Below are positions 17,085 to 28,600 of a DNA stretch of 64,000 nucleotides, piece by piece (position 1 is the first letter of the stretch; every line of letters begins with the position of its first letter). Position numbers and translations under genes: made by a program. The notes under the pieces were generated by a model. That model searched no databases. It worked only from the letters and a program-made list of their open reading frames with translations, and was not told the origin of the DNA. The stretch lies in the NCBI RefSeq assembly GCF_030412965.1, contig NZ_JAUHJQ010000001.1, forward strand, positions 62,001-126,000. Direction: 5' to 3'. This DNA is from Nocardioides oceani. GTDB taxonomy: Bacteria > Actinomycetota > Actinomycetes > Propionibacteriales > Nocardioidaceae.

Positions 17085-17642
17085 CTAGAGGTAAGTCTTG
17101 CGCGGATGGATGGCGTGCGCCCCGGCGACCCGGTCGAGGAACAGGAAGCCGTCGGTGTGGTCGATCTCGTGCTGGAGCGCGCGTGCCTCGAACGCGTTCG
17201 CGGTGAGGGTCACCTCCGCGCCGGTCCCGGGCAGCTGCCCGCGCACGACCAGGCGCGAGGAGCGCTTCACGTCGCCGGTGAGGTCCGGGACGCTCATGCA
17301 GCCCTCGCGGGCCTTCTCGTTGCGGCTGGCCTCGACGATCTCGGCGTTGCACAGCACGAACGTGCCGTGGTGGTCGCGGGTCTTGGGGTGCTCGGAGACG
17401 TCGACGCAGAACACCCGGGCGGCGACGCCGACCTGGTTGGCGGCGAGGCCGACGCAGCCGGGGCTGACCCGCATGGTGGCGACGAGGTCGGCGGCCAGCT
17501 GCACGGTCGTCGGGTCGGTCGGGTCGACGTCGGCGCCGCGGGTCGAGAGCACCGGGTCCGGGGCGCGGACGACGTCGAGCACCCGCCCCTCGACGCCCAG
17601 CTCCCGCTCCGACCAGCCCTGGACGGTGGGGTCGACGCTCAC
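17085..17642 (-). CDS. def: Peptide deformylase
   Basis: A 185-residue metallo-hydrolase that removes N-formyl groups from new proteins. Motif 1 is CVGLAANQVG (usual GxGLAAxQ with Cys in place of the first Gly), motif 2 is EGCMSVPD (metal Cys) and motif 3 is QHEIDHTDG (HExxH metal site). These are the type III-like variants often seen in actinobacteria. The GTG at 17642 overlaps the ACT-domain gene by GTGA. The gene ends 16 nt before the unusual tRNA, so the two may be co-transcribed. Confidence 0.92.
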   Translation of the reverse strand: MSVDPTVQGWSERELGVEGRVLDVVRAPDPVLSTRGADVDPTDPTTVQLAADLVATMRVSPGCVGLAANQVGVAARVFCVDVSEHPKTRDHHGTFVLCNAEIVEASRNEKAREGCMSVPDLTGDVKRSSRLVVRGQLPGTGAEVTLTANAFEARALQHEIDHTDGFLFLDRVAGAHAIHPRKTYL

Positions 17643-18169
17643 AGCTCGTCTGCCTCCACGGCGCGCAGGGTCGCGCCGACGCCGAGCTCGGCCGCGGCGG
17701 CGGAGACGGCCGCCTCGAGGGCGGGCACGTCGGCGTCGGCCGGCAGGTCGATCTCGGCGACGAGGAGGTAGAGGTCGCCGGCGAGGCGGGTGGTGAGGTC
17801 GGTGATGTTGCCGCCGACCGCCGCCACGCGGGCGACGACGGAGGACACGATGCCGGGGCGGTCGCCGCCGTGGACGGTGAGCACCCACGAGGCGCCGGCC
17901 GGGCCGGCGGCGTCCGCCTGCGGCACGTCGCGCACGGTGACGGTCAGGGTGCCGTCGGCGGTCAGCGGCTGGAGCGCGGCCTCGATGGCGTCGGCCTCGA
18001 CGGGGCCGGCGCACAGCAGCATCATCGCGAAGTGCCCTCGCAGGAGGGTCATCGTGGAGTCCTCGAGGTTGAGCCCGAGGTCGGCGAGGCGACCGGTGGT
18101 CTCGGCGATGATGCCGGGCCGGTCGTGGCCCAGGACGGTGATGGCGTGCAGGGGTGCGGGGGTGCTCAC
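17639..18169 (-). CDS. Tandem ACT-domain protein (GcvR-like)
   Basis: A 176-residue protein with two ACT domains: [21 protein letters not shown] (about residues 8-28) and [20 protein letters not shown] (about 95-115). Each has the DRPGI turn that binds amino-acid ligands at the dimer interface. There is no catalytic domain, as in the E. coli glycine-cleavage regulator GcvR. It sits in a coupled run with the uracil-DNA glycosylase and def, joined by GTGA overlaps at both ends. Ligand unknown. Confidence 0.85.
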   Translation of the reverse strand: MSTPAPLHAITVLGHDRPGIIAETTGRLADLGLNLEDSTMTLLRGHFAMMLLCAGPVEADAIEAALQPLTADGTLTVTVRDVPQADAAGPAGASWVLTVHGGDRPGIVSSVVARVAAVGGNITDLTTRLAGDLYLLVAEIDLPADADVPALEAAVSAAAAELGVGATLRAVEADEL

Positions 18170-18960
18170 CGGGGCATTCTCGCAAGGGCCGCCGCGCGGC
18201 CGAGCACCTCGTCCAGCATCGCCTCGGTGAGCCGGCCCGTGAAGGTGTTCTGCTGGCTGGGGTGGTAGCAGCCGAGCAGCGTCACCCCGGCCGCGCCCGC
18301 CCGCGCCAGGTGCGCCTCGGCGCCGTGGCCGAACCGCGGCTTGGGGACGGGTACGTCGTGCCCCGCGCGGCGGTAGGTGCGCAGCGCCGCGTCCCACCCG
18401 AAGGACCCGAGGGCGACGACGACCCGGACGGAGCCCGCGACGAGCGCGACCTCGCGGTCCAGCCACGGGGCGCAGGTGTCGCGCTCCTCGGGCGTCGGCT
18501 TGTTCAGCGGCGGGGCGCAGCGGACCGTCGCGACCAGCCGGGTGTCGGGCAGCTCGAGGCCGTCGGCGGCGTGCACGCTGGTCGCCTGGGTGGCCAGGCC
18601 GACGCGGTGCAGGCTCGCGAAGAGCCAGTCACCCGAGCGGTCGCCGGTGAAGACCCGGCCGGTGCGGTTCGCGCCGTTGGCGGCCGGCGCGAGGCCGACC
18701 ACGAGGATGCTGGGGTGCTCGGCGCCGAACCCGGGGATCGGCCGCCCCCAGTAGGGCTCACCGGCGAACGAGGCGCGCTTCGCGTGCGCCACGTCCTCGC
18801 GCCAGCGGACCAGCCGCGGGCAGGCCCGGCACACGCTGACGCCGGCCCCCAGCTCGTGGAGGCCGGCGTCGCGGGCCAGGCGGCGTACCCCGGCGGCCGT
18901 GGTCGCCACCGGCGTGCCCGGCTCGGCGGGGTCCCCCGGCCAGCCGGTGCCGGGCGGCAC
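18166..18960 (-). CDS. Family 5 uracil-DNA glycosylase (UdgB)
   Basis: A 264-residue glycosylase removing uracil and other deaminated bases. The Fe-S cluster Cys start at CRACPRL (near residue 44), motif A is [16 protein letters not shown] (family 5 form GLAPAxHGANRTGR, with N for H), and the C-terminal motif is [12 protein letters not shown] with the conserved His-Pro-Ser. A further Cys pair ([15 protein letters not shown]) completes the cluster. Start is GTG 18960; a later start near residue 19 is possible. Coupled by GTGA to the ACT gene. Confidence 0.9.
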   Translation of the reverse strand: MPPGTGWPGDPAEPGTPVATTAAGVRRLARDAGLHELGAGVSVCRACPRLVRWREDVAHAKRASFAGEPYWGRPIPGFGAEHPSILVVGLAPAANGANRTGRVFTGDRSGDWLFASLHRVGLATQATSVHAADGLELPDTRLVATVRCAPPLNKPTPEERDTCAPWLDREVALVAGSVRVVVALGSFGWDAALRTYRRAGHDVPVPKPRFGHGAEAHLARAGAAGVTLLGCYHPSQQNTFTGRLTEAMLDEVLGRAAALARMPR

Positions 18961-19004
18961 GGGCGAGGCGAAGGGCTGCCCCGTCGCCGGGTGCGGCAGC
19001 AGGG

Positions 19005-19259
19005 TCAGGGCGCGGGCTGGATCGAGGCCTCGCGGCGGGCCTTGTCGGCCACGCTCGACGCGGCGTCGGTGGCCTTGTCCTTGGCCGCCTCGGCGGCGGA
19101 CGCGGCCTGCTCGGTGGCCTTCGCGGCCGCCGACTGCACGGTCGGGTTCTCGGCGACCTTCTTCGCGCCGGCCCGGATCTGCTCGTAGCGCTCGCGGCCG
19201 GCCTTGGAGCCGAGGACGTAGCCGATGCCGATGCCGGTCAGCAGGATGAGCTTCTTCAC
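19005..19259 (-). CDS. YtxH-like small stress-type membrane protein
   Basis: An 84-residue protein with a short N-terminal membrane segment ([20 protein letters not shown]) followed by an amphipathic Ala/Lys/Glu-rich helix ([20 protein letters not shown]). This is the YtxH pattern; family members are linked to general stress. The AAGGAGCAC ribosome site sits eight nt before the GTG at 19259, unlike many leaderless neighbours. Confidence 0.75.
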   Translation of the reverse strand: MKKLILLTGIGIGYVLGSKAGRERYEQIRAGAKKVAENPTVQSAAAKATEQAASAAEAAKDKATDAASSVADKARREASIQPAP

Positions 19260-19351
19260 GAGGTGCTCCTTCGTGGGATGCGGTGCGTGCGGTCCTCCTC
19301 CGGTTGCCGCTGCGCCGACCCCCAAACGGGTGGCCCCGGGTGCGCCGCGCC

Positions 19352-20251
19352 TCAGTCGAGCAGCGACCAGGCGATCCCGTCGAGGATGTCGGCCTCGGAG
19401 ACGACGAGCCGGCCGACGCCCGAGCGCCGCAGCACCAGGCGCAGGACGAGCGCGCCGGCGCCGATGACGTCGGCCCGGCCGGGGTGCATGAACGGCAGGG
19501 CGCGCCGCTGCTCGACGCTCATCGCGAGGAGCCGGTCGATCGCGGCGTGGACATCGTCGACGGCCAGCACCTGTTGGTCGATCGAGCCGGCGTCGTACGC
19601 CGTCAGGCCCAGCGCAGCCGCGGCGACCGTGGTGACCGTGCCGGCGACGCCGACGACCGTCGCGGCGTCGGCGGGGTCGACCGGGCAGGCGTCGAGGTGG
19701 GCGTCGACGTCGCGCTCGCACGCCTCGACCTCGGCGGCCGTCGGCGGGTCGGAGAACGCGTGCCGCTCGTGCAGGCGCACCGAGCCGACGTCCATCGAGT
19801 GGCCCGCGGACACGCCGCCGGGTCCGCCGAGGACGAGCTCGGTCGAGCCGCCGCCGAGGTCGACGACGAGCACCGGCCACGCCGGCTCCGAGCGCAGCCC
19901 GCGGACCGCGCCGGCGAAGGAGAGCGCGGCCTCCTCGGCCCCGGTCACCACGTCGGGGTCGATGCCCAGCCGCTCGCGCACGCCGGCCGCGAAGACGTCG
20001 GCGTTCGCGGCGTCGCGGGTGGCCGACGTCGCGCACAGCCGGACGCGGGTCGCGCCGTGCTCGCGGATGGTGGCCGCGTAGTCGTCGAGCGCCGCGAACG
20101 TCCGCGCCAGCGCCGCCTCCGACATCCGCCCGGTGGCGTCGATGCCCTCCCCCAGCCGCACCACGCGCATCTCGCGCACGACCGGCCGGTCCGGGGACTC
20201 GCCGACGAGCAGGCGGATCGAGTTGGTCCCGCAGTCGATCGCGGCGATCAC
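19352..20251 (-). CDS. ppx: Exopolyphosphatase, Ppx/GppA family
   Basis: A 299-residue ASKHA-fold phosphatase that removes terminal phosphate from polyphosphate or pppGpp. Phosphate 1 motif is [13 protein letters not shown] at the N-terminus, catalytic Glu region is [14 protein letters not shown], and phosphate 2 is [14 protein letters not shown]. The length matches the short actinobacterial form. It overlaps DUF501 by GTGA and continues the gene run enolase, DivIC, DUF501, Ppx, common in this phylum. Confidence 0.9.
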   Translation of the reverse strand: MIAAIDCGTNSIRLLVGESPDRPVVREMRVVRLGEGIDATGRMSEAALARTFAALDDYAATIREHGATRVRLCATSATRDAANADVFAAGVRERLGIDPDVVTGAEEAALSFAGAVRGLRSEPAWPVLVVDLGGGSTELVLGGPGGVSAGHSMDVGSVRLHERHAFSDPPTAAEVEACERDVDAHLDACPVDPADAATVVGVAGTVTTVAAAALGLTAYDAGSIDQQVLAVDDVHAAIDRLLAMSVEQRRALPFMHPGRADVIGAGALVLRLVLRRSGVGRLVVSEADILDGIAWSLLD

Positions 20252-20763
20252 GCCGGCGGGGCCTCGGGCGTGACGCACGGGCCGGCCGACCACCACTCGC
20301 CGAGCTCGTCGAGCACCTCGTCGCCCAGCGGGTTGACCCCACGCCCCTGCGCGAGCGCCTGCCCGGCGAGCACGTGGAGGCACTTGACCCGGTCGGGCAT
20401 CCCGCCGGCGGAGATGCCGGCGATCTCAGGCACGTCGAGCCCGGCCTCGTGGCCGATCGCCTCGCGCGCCTCGAGGTAGCGCTCGTGCGCCGCGGCGTAC
20501 TGCTCGGCCAGCTCGGGGTCGGTGGCGAGCCGCTCCTGCATCTGCCTCATCAGCCCGGACCCCTCGAGGGTGCCGATGCGGGACGCGGCGCGCGGGCAGG
20601 TCAGGTAGAACGTCGTCGGGAACGGGGTCCCGTTCGGCAGCCGCGGCTCGGTGGTCACGACGTCGGGGTTGCCGCAGGGACAGCGGTGCCCGACCTCGTG
20701 GATGGCGCGCGGCTCACGTCCCAGCTGCGAGGCGATGGCCGCCTCGTCGCGGGGGTCGATCAC
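20248..20763 (-). CDS. DUF501 domain protein
   Basis: A 171-residue protein with IASQLGREPRA near the start, the Cys pair HRCPCGNPDVV, then TTFYLTCPRAASRIGTLEG and CLHVLAGQALAQGRGVNPLGDE. These match DUF501, an actinobacterial family of unknown function that sits between divIC and ppx. Four Cys (CxC plus TCP and KCL) may bind metal. It is linked to both neighbours by GTGA overlaps. Confidence 0.88.
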   Translation of the reverse strand: MIDPRDEAAIASQLGREPRAIHEVGHRCPCGNPDVVTTEPRLPNGTPFPTTFYLTCPRAASRIGTLEGSGLMRQMQERLATDPELAEQYAAAHERYLEAREAIGHEAGLDVPEIAGISAGGMPDRVKCLHVLAGQALAQGRGVNPLGDEVLDELGEWWSAGPCVTPEAPPA

Positions 20764-21353
20764 TCGGTCTCCTCGTCCTGTTCCTCAGCACTGCCGTCGA
20801 TGGTCGTCGCCGGCGGCGGCTCGTCCTTGGGCGGGTGCCCGGCCAGCTCCACGGAGCTCCAGGCGTCGACCCACCAGGCGGTCGGCGTCCGCTCCGGCAG
20901 GTCGTCGGGGTCGCTCAGCGTGGCCCCCGTGGTGAGCGGCTCGCCGTCCTTCAGCACGACGAATGGCGTCTCGCCGCGCATGACGTAGCCCATCTCCCGC
21001 GCCTGCGACTGCACGAAGGCGGGGTCCTGCCAGCGCTTCTTCTCCCGCTCCAGGTCGTCGATCGCGGCCTTGCGCTCGTCGATCTGCGCCTTGAGCTCGG
21101 CGATCTCGGCGCGCTGGTGCAGGAACGCGCGCATCGAGGAGGCGTAGGAGACGGCCAGGACCGCCAGCACCAGCACGAGCACCGCCGCCCGACCGGTGAG
21201 CCGGGGGCGGCGCTGCGCGGACGCCGGCGACGACCCGCTGCGTACGCCGCGTGCCGCTCCGGCCGCGCCGGTCCCGCCCGGTGCCGCCCGGCCGGGACCG
21301 GTGCGACCCCGGGGGCGGCGTGCACCCCGGGGGTCGCGTCGGTCGTCGGCCAT
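20760..21353 (-). CDS. FtsB/DivIC septum formation initiator
   Basis: A 197-residue single-pass membrane protein: a cytoplasmic Arg/Pro/Gly-rich head (about 1-52), a membrane helix (AAVLVLVLAVLAVSYA, about 56-71), then an extracytoplasmic coiled coil (LHQRAEIAELKAQIDERKAAI) and the REMGYVMRGETPFVVL block typical of DivIC/FtsB in actinobacteria. It is part of the FtsQ-FtsL-FtsB divisome complex. Gene position just after enolase is conserved. The acidic tail ends EEQDEETE. Confidence 0.88.
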   Translation of the reverse strand: MADDRRDPRGARRPRGRTGPGRAAPGGTGAAGAARGVRSGSSPASAQRRPRLTGRAAVLVLVLAVLAVSYASSMRAFLHQRAEIAELKAQIDERKAAIDDLEREKKRWQDPAFVQSQAREMGYVMRGETPFVVLKDGEPLTTGATLSDPDDLPERTPTAWWVDAWSSVELAGHPPKDEPPPATTIDGSAEEQDEETE

Positions 21354-21374
21354 GGGGCCAAGCCTGCCTGACGA

Positions 21375-22734
<1,360 letters not shown>

Positions 22735-22741
22735 TCGGCTG

Positions 22742-24229
22742 GTGCAGAGCTACCGCGACCACGACGCGACCGGGCTGGCCGCCCTGGTCCGCTCCGGAGA
22801 CGTCACCGCCGGCGAGCTGCTGGCCGCGGCCCGTGCCCGCGCGGCGGAGGTCAACCCCGGGCTGAACGCGATCATCCGCGACGTCGACCCTGCGTCGGTG
22901 CCCATGCCGTCGGGTCCCGAGCCCGAGGGTGGCCGGCCGTTCGCCGGCGTGCCGTTCCTGCTCAAGGACCTCCACCAGGACGTCGCCGGCCTGCCCACCA
23001 GCGGCGGCAGCCGGGCGCTGAGGGACCACCCCGCGGCCGAGACCGCCACCGTGGTGCAGCGCTGGCTCGACGCCGGACTGGTGGTCTTCGGCAAGACCAA
23101 CAGCCCCGAGTTCGGCGCCAAGGGCATCACCGAGCCGCACGCCTTCGGCCCGACCCGCAACCCCTGGGACACCGACCACACCCCGGGCGGCTCCTCCGGC
23201 GGCAGCGCCGCCGCGGTCGCCGCCGGCATCGTGCCGTGCGCGGCCGCCAGCGACGGCGGCGGCTCCATCCGCATCCCGGCCTCGGCCTGCGGGCTGTTCG
23301 GCCTCAAGCCGAGCCGTGGCCTGCTCCCCTACGGGCCGGCTCGGGGCGAGCCGTTGGGCGGCACCGCCACCGACGGCGTCGTCTCGCGCAGCGTCCGCGA
23401 CACCGCCGCGATGCTCGGCGTTCTCGCCGGCCCGACCGAGGTCTCGCCGTACCTCCCCGGCGGCCTCTCCGCCGACGGCTTCGCCGCCGGCCTCGACCGC
23501 GAGCCCGGCCGCCTGCGGATCGGCATGACCGCCGACAGCGCCATCAACCCCGACCCGCACCCCGAGGCCCGCGCCGCCGTCCGCCGGGCCGCGGACCTGC
23601 TGGCCGACCTCGGCCACGAGGTGGTGGAGGTCGCGATGCCGGTCGACGACGCGCGCTTGGCCCAGGACTTCCTGACGACCTGGTTCGCGCACTGCGCGGT
23701 GTCGGTCGACGAGGCCCGCCGGCTCACCGGCGCCGGCGAGGACGCCTTCGAGCCCGACACCCGCGTGATGGCCGCGCTGGGCCGCGCCACGAGCGCCACC
23801 GACTTCGTCCGCGCCGTCGAGGGCCGCCACGAGCACGTACGCCGCCTGGCGGCCTTCCACGCCGAGCACGACCTGCTGCTGACCCCGACCACCGCGACGC
23901 CACCCCCGCGGATCGGAGCGTTCGACCTGCCGGCGCCGGTGGCGCTCCTGCAGCGGGCGCTGCTGACCGCCCGGGCCGGCGGCGTGCTGCGGTTCACCCC
24001 GATCGTGGACCAGATGATCTCCGAGAACCTCGGCTGGGTGCCCTACACCCAGCTGGCCAACCTCACGGGCCGGCCGGCGATGAGCGTGCCGCTGCACTGG
24101 ACGCCCGAGGGGCTGCCGATCGGCGCGCAGCTCGTCGGCCGGCTCGGCGACGACGCCCTGCTGCTGCGGCTCGCGGCGCAGCTCGAGCGGGCGGCACCCT
24201 GGTGGGACCGGCGCGCGATGGCGGACTGA
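22742..24229 (+). CDS. Amidase signature-family hydrolase
   Basis: A 495-residue amidase. The Lys-Ser-Ser triad is visible: Lys in [11 protein letters not shown], the cis-Ser in [16 protein letters not shown], and the nucleophile Ser in [23 protein letters not shown]-terminal blocks include [19 protein letters not shown]. It hydrolyses an amide; substrate unknown, and it is not GatA as no gatB/gatC lie nearby. An ATG at 22709 would add 11 residues, but the TAGTGT box seven nt before GTG 22742 favours the shorter form. Confidence 0.9.
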   Translation: MQSYRDHDATGLAALVRSGDVTAGELLAAARARAAEVNPGLNAIIRDVDPASVPMPSGPEPEGGRPFAGVPFLLKDLHQDVAGLPTSGGSRALRDHPAAETATVVQRWLDAGLVVFGKTNSPEFGAKGITEPHAFGPTRNPWDTDHTPGGSSGGSAAAVAAGIVPCAAASDGGGSIRIPASACGLFGLKPSRGLLPYGPARGEPLGGTATDGVVSRSVRDTAAMLGVLAGPTEVSPYLPGGLSADGFAAGLDREPGRLRIGMTADSAINPDPHPEARAAVRRAADLLADLGHEVVEVAMPVDDARLAQDFLTTWFAHCAVSVDEARRLTGAGEDAFEPDTRVMAALGRATSATDFVRAVEGRHEHVRRLAAFHAEHDLLLTPTTATPPPRIGAFDLPAPVALLQRALLTARAGGVLRFTPIVDQMISENLGWVPYTQLANLTGRPAMSVPLHWTPEGLPIGAQLVGRLGDDALLLRLAAQLERAAPWWDRRAMAD

Positions 24230-24253
24230 CCCCGGCGCCCGGCTCACGGAGGG

Positions 24254-24898
24254 TCAGCCGAGCACGCGCCGCACCGCGTCCCGGAGCGCCTGCTCGGGGT
24301 CGGTGCCGGCGGCGCGGGCCTCGGCCACGAGCGCGAGCAGCCGGTCGCCGAGGTCCGCGGCCGGGTCGGCCCCGCCCAGGTCGGCCGGGGTCCCGGCCCG
24401 CTCGAGCCGGTCGAGCACCTTGTCGGCGTACAGGAGCGCCGGCAGGCCGGGCGGCAGCCCGTCGGTCACCGACGTGCGCTGCTTCTCGGTCGCCTTCGCG
24501 GCCTCCCATGCCTCGTTGACGGCGGCCGGGTCGTCCGCGTCGACGCCGGCGGCCTCGGCCGCGGAGCCGAAGACGTGCGGGTTGCGGCGGCGCATCTTCG
24601 CGGTCACGTCGCCGGCGACGTCGTCGATGGTGAACGCCCCGCGCTCCTCGGCGACGACCGCGTGGAAGTAGACCTGCAGCAGCAGGTCGCCGAGCTCCTC
24701 GCGCAGGTGCGACCAGTCGCCGGTCTCCTCCCCCACGTCGATCGCCTCGAGCGTCTCGTGGGTCTCCTCGAGCAGGTAGCGGGCCAGCGAGCGGTGGGTC
24801 TGCGCGCGCTTCCAGCCGCACTCCGCGCGCAGCCGCCGCATGACGGCGAGGAACTCCAGGAGGGGTACGTCGTCGGCGGACCCGGGGACCTCCGGCAC
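24254..24898 (-). CDS. mazG: MazG nucleoside triphosphate pyrophosphohydrolase
   Basis: A 214-residue protein that hydrolyses (d)NTPs to monophosphates, cleaning the nucleotide pool. The MazG metal motifs are EETHETLEAIDVGE and REELGDLLLQVYFHAVVAEE (EExxE, ExxD). VNEAWEAAKATEKQRTSV is the conserved C-terminal block. It starts about five nt after the upstream lipoprotein gene, and lies downstream of mfd and that lipoprotein gene on the same strand. Confidence 0.9.
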   Translation of the reverse strand: MPEVPGSADDVPLLEFLAVMRRLRAECGWKRAQTHRSLARYLLEETHETLEAIDVGEETGDWSHLREELGDLLLQVYFHAVVAEERGAFTIDDVAGDVTAKMRRRNPHVFGSAAEAAGVDADDPAAVNEAWEAAKATEKQRTSVTDGLPPGLPALLYADKVLDRLERAGTPADLGGADPAADLGDRLLALVAEARAAGTDPEQALRDAVRRVLG

Positions 24899-24903
24899 GC
24901 GGG

Positions 24904-25599
24904 TCAGCCGCAGCGCTGCGCGTCGGGCAGCGCGGCGGCGTACTCCTGGTCGGGCGACTCGGCCATCGCGGCCGTGGCGACGTCGCCGACCGCGACCGAG
25001 GTCTCGGTGTCGGTGTCGAGCGGCTGGCCGTCGCGCAGCTCCACCCCGTAGCGCGGGTTGAGCTCCACGTCGTTGTCCTCGATCCACGCGGCCAGCGCCT
25101 CGTTGCCCAGCTGCGCGACCTGCTCCTCGGTCGGGTCGGCGACGCCCTGCTCCTCTGCGAGCGTGCGCCCGACCCCGAGGACGAGGTCGCTGACCAGGCT
25201 GCCGGCCGACTCCACCTCGACCACGGCGTCCTGCTGGTCCTCGGGCAGCTGGGCGACGGCCTGCTCCAGCTGCGCCACCTGTCCGGCGTACTGGTCCCCC
25301 GGCTCGACGCCGTGCTCGGCCGCCAGCTGCTCGGCGGCCGCGGCGAGCGCGAGCTGGCCGGCGACCCCGCTGGTCAGGTAGCGGTTCGGCAGGACCTGGC
25401 CCTCGAGCTGCGGCGTGATCGCGTCGCAGTACGACGCCGCGACGGCGTCGACGCGGTCCGTCGTGATCGAGGTGTCCCCCACGGAGGCGGCGAGGCCCGG
25501 GGAGAACCCCGTCCCCGCCACCCCGCAGCCGCTGAGCAGGCCGGAGGCGAGCAGGGTCGAGGCGGCGGCGAGGCCGAGGAGGGGACGGGCTTGCTTCAC
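24904..25599 (-). CDS. SurA-N-like lipoprotein without a PPIase domain
   Basis: A 231-residue lipoprotein: signal peptide with lipobox LLSGC (Cys near residue 25), then VGDTSITTDRVDAVAASYC, matching the start of SurA/PrsA-type chaperone domains, and a helical region rich in Gln/Ala/Glu. The parvulin domain of true SurA or PrsA is absent, so it is probably a chaperone-like lipoprotein. The SurA-MazG-Mfd order is widespread in actinobacteria. The GTG at 25599 has CAGGAGAC upstream. Confidence 0.82.
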   Translation of the reverse strand: MKQARPLLGLAAASTLLASGLLSGCGVAGTGFSPGLAASVGDTSITTDRVDAVAASYCDAITPQLEGQVLPNRYLTSGVAGQLALAAAAEQLAAEHGVEPGDQYAGQVAQLEQAVAQLPEDQQDAVVEVESAGSLVSDLVLGVGRTLAEEQGVADPTEEQVAQLGNEALAAWIEDNDVELNPRYGVELRDGQPLDTDTETSVAVGDVATAAMAESPDQEYAAALPDAQRCG

Positions 25600-25627
25600 G
25601 GCGTCTCCTGGAGGTGGACCGGGGCGG

Positions 25628-28600
25628 TCAGCTGGTGGTCTCCGGCGGGTCGATGATGGCGTCGATCACACCGTGGGCCCATTGAAGCAGGGCGATGCCG
25701 GCGATGGGCTTGCCCCCCACGACCGCGGTCTGCGGGCGCGGCACGAGGATCGTGTCGAGGTTCGCCTTGACGATCGACCTCGGGTACATCCGGTTGAGCC
25801 GGACGACCCGCGACTCCGGCAGGCTGACCGGCGCGAACCGGATGTTCTTGCCCGCGGCCGTCACCTCACCGATGCCGGCCTTGCGGGCCCGGGCGCGGAA
25901 GCGCGCGACGAGCAGCAGCGAGGCGACGACCTCCGGCGGCTCGCCGTACCGGTCGACGAGCTCCTCGCGGATCTGGTCGACGTCGGTGTCGCTGCGGACC
26001 TCGGCGAGCCGCTTGTAGACCTCCAGCCGCAGCCGCTCGCTGGGAATGTAGTCGTGCGGCAGGTGCGCGTCGACGGGCAGCTCGATGCGGACCTCGTTGA
26101 GCTCCGGCTCGGCCTCGCCCTTGAACTCGGTGACGGCCTCGCCGACGAGCCGGACGTAGAGGTCGAACCCGACGTCGGCGATGTGGCCGGACTGCTCGCC
26201 GCCGAGCAGGTTGCCGGCGCCGCGGATCTCGAGGTCCTTCATCGCGATCGCCATGCCGCCGCCGAGGTCCGAGTGCTGCGCCAGTGTCGCGAGCCGCTCG
26301 TGGGCGGTCTCGGTCAGCGGCTTCTCGGCCGGGTAGAGGAAGTAGGCGTAGGCGCGCTCGCGGGACCGGCCGACGCGACCTCGCAGCTGGTGCAGCTGGG
26401 AGAGGCCGAGGGTGTCGGCGCGCTCGATGATCATGGTGTTGGCGTTGGAGACGTCGAGGCCGGACTCGACCAGCGTGGTGCACACCAGGACGTCGAAGCG
26501 CTTCTCCCAGAAGTCGAGCATCACCTGCTCGAGCTGCTTCTCGTTCATCTGGCCGTGCGCGGTGGCGACGCGCGCGTCCGGGACGAGCTCGCGGATCTTC
26601 GCGGCGGCCTTCTCGATCGAGTTGACCCGGTTGTGGATGTAGAAGACCTGGCCCTCGCGCAGCAGCTCGCGGCGCACGGCGGCGATCACCTGGCGGTCCT
26701 CGTACGCGCCGACGTAGGTCAGCACGGGGTGCCTCTCCTCGGGCGGGGTGGTGATCGTCGACATCTCCCGGATGCCGGTGATCGCCATCTCCAGGGTGCG
26801 CGGGATCGGCGTCGCCGACATCGACAGCACGTCGACGGAGGTGCGGAGCCGCTTCATCTGCTCCTTGTGCTCCACACCGAAGCGCTGCTCCTCGTCGACG
26901 ATGATCAGCCCCAGGTCCTTGAACCGGATGTCCGGGTTGAGGAGCCGGTGGGTGCCCACGACGATGTCGATGCTCCCCTCCGCGACCCCCGCCATGACCT
27001 CGGCGGCCTCCTTGTCGCTCTGGAAGCGCGAGAGCGCCTTGAGCACGACCGGGAAGCCGGCCATCCGCTCGGCGAACGTCGAGAGGTGCTGGGTGACCAG
27101 CAGCGTCGTCGGCACGAGCACGGCGACCTGCTTGCCGTCCTGCACCGCCTTGAACGCCGCCCGCACCGCGATCTCGGTCTTGCCGTAGCCCACGTCGCCG
27201 CAGACGAGGCGGTCCATCGGCATCGTGCGGCGCATGTCGGCCTTGACCTCGTCGACGGTGCTCAGCTGGTCGGGCGTCTCCTGGAACGGGAAGGCGTCCT
27301 CGAGCTCGCGCTGCCACGGCGTGTCCGGCCCGAAGGCGTAGCCCTGCGTCGCCTGCCGCGCGGCGTACAGCTTGATCAGCTCGGCGGCGATCTCGCGGAC
27401 GGCCTTGCGGGCGCGGCCCTTGCGCTTGGCCCAGTCGGCGCCGCCGAGGCGGTCCAGGCTGGGCTGCTCGCCGCCGACGTACCGGGTGACCTGGTCGAGC
27501 GCGTCGGCCGGCACGTAGAGCCGGTCGGCCGGGCCGCCACGCTTGGAGGCGCCGTACTCCAGGACGAGGTACTCGCGGACCGCGCCGCCGACCTCGCGCT
27601 GCTTCATCTCCACGAACCGGCCCACGCCGTGCTGCTCGTGGACGACGTAGTCGCCGGCCTTGAGCTCGAGGGGGTCGATCTGCTTCTTGCGGCGGGCCGG
27701 CATCTTGCGCATGTCGCGCGTGGAGGACTTCTGGCCGGTGAGGTCCTCGCCGGTGAGCAGCACCGTGCGGCCCTGCTCGTCGACGAAGCCGTGGGCGGCC
27801 GAGGCGCAGGTGACGGTCACGACGTCGGCGGCGGGCGGCTCGTCGAGGTCCTCGACCAGCCGCGCGGGGACGTCGTGCTCGGCGAGCACCTCCACCATCC
27901 GTTGGGCCGGGCCGTGGCCGGGGTGCGCGACGACGGTGCGGTAGCCCTCGGCCAGCCAGGTCGCGATGTCCTTGACCGCGCGCTCCAGGTCGCCGCGGTA
28001 GGCGTCGACCGGCCGCATCGGCAGCGCCCGGCTCGGCACCGCCCCGTCGATCGCGTCGACGTCGGTGACCGGACGGGCGGCCCCGCCACCGCCGTCGCCG
28101 CCGATGCCGAACGGGCTCATCGTCCACCACGGCTTGTGCTGGTCCAGGGAGTGCTCGCGCACGTCGGAGAGCGAGCGGTACGACGCCGCGCCGAGGTCGA
28201 TCGGGGCGGTGCCGCCGCTGGCGGCCGCGGCCCAGCTGGCCCCGAGGAACTCCTCGCTCGTGGCGACCAGGTCGTGGGCGCGGCTGCGGGCGCGCTCGGG
28301 GTCGAGCACCAGCACGTGGGTGTCCGGCGGCATCAGGTCGACGAGCAGCTCCATCTCGTCGACGAGCACCGGCGCCAGCGACTCCATGCCCTCGACCGCG
28401 ATGCCCGCGGCGATCTTGTCGGTCAGCTCGACCAGGGTCGGGTGCTGCCGGCCGAGCTCGGCGGCCCGCTCGCGCACCTCGTCGGTGAGCAGCAGCTCGC
28501 GGCACGGTGGCGCCCAGAGCCGCTCGGCCTTGTCGAGGGTGCGCTGGTCGGCGACGGAGAAGGTGCGGATCTCCTCGACGTCGTCGCCCCAGAACTCCAC

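Noticed and set aside
17085..18185. A 366-residue single protein covering def and upstream sequence
   Set aside because: Only the part from 17642 is deformylase-like; upstream the frame is Arg/Pro/His-rich shadow of the ACT gene, and GTGA overlap gives a natural start.
22742..24229. GatA of the Glu-tRNA amidotransferase
   Set aside because: The protein is an amidase-signature enzyme but gatB and gatC are absent nearby, and overall it looks like a stand-alone amidase.
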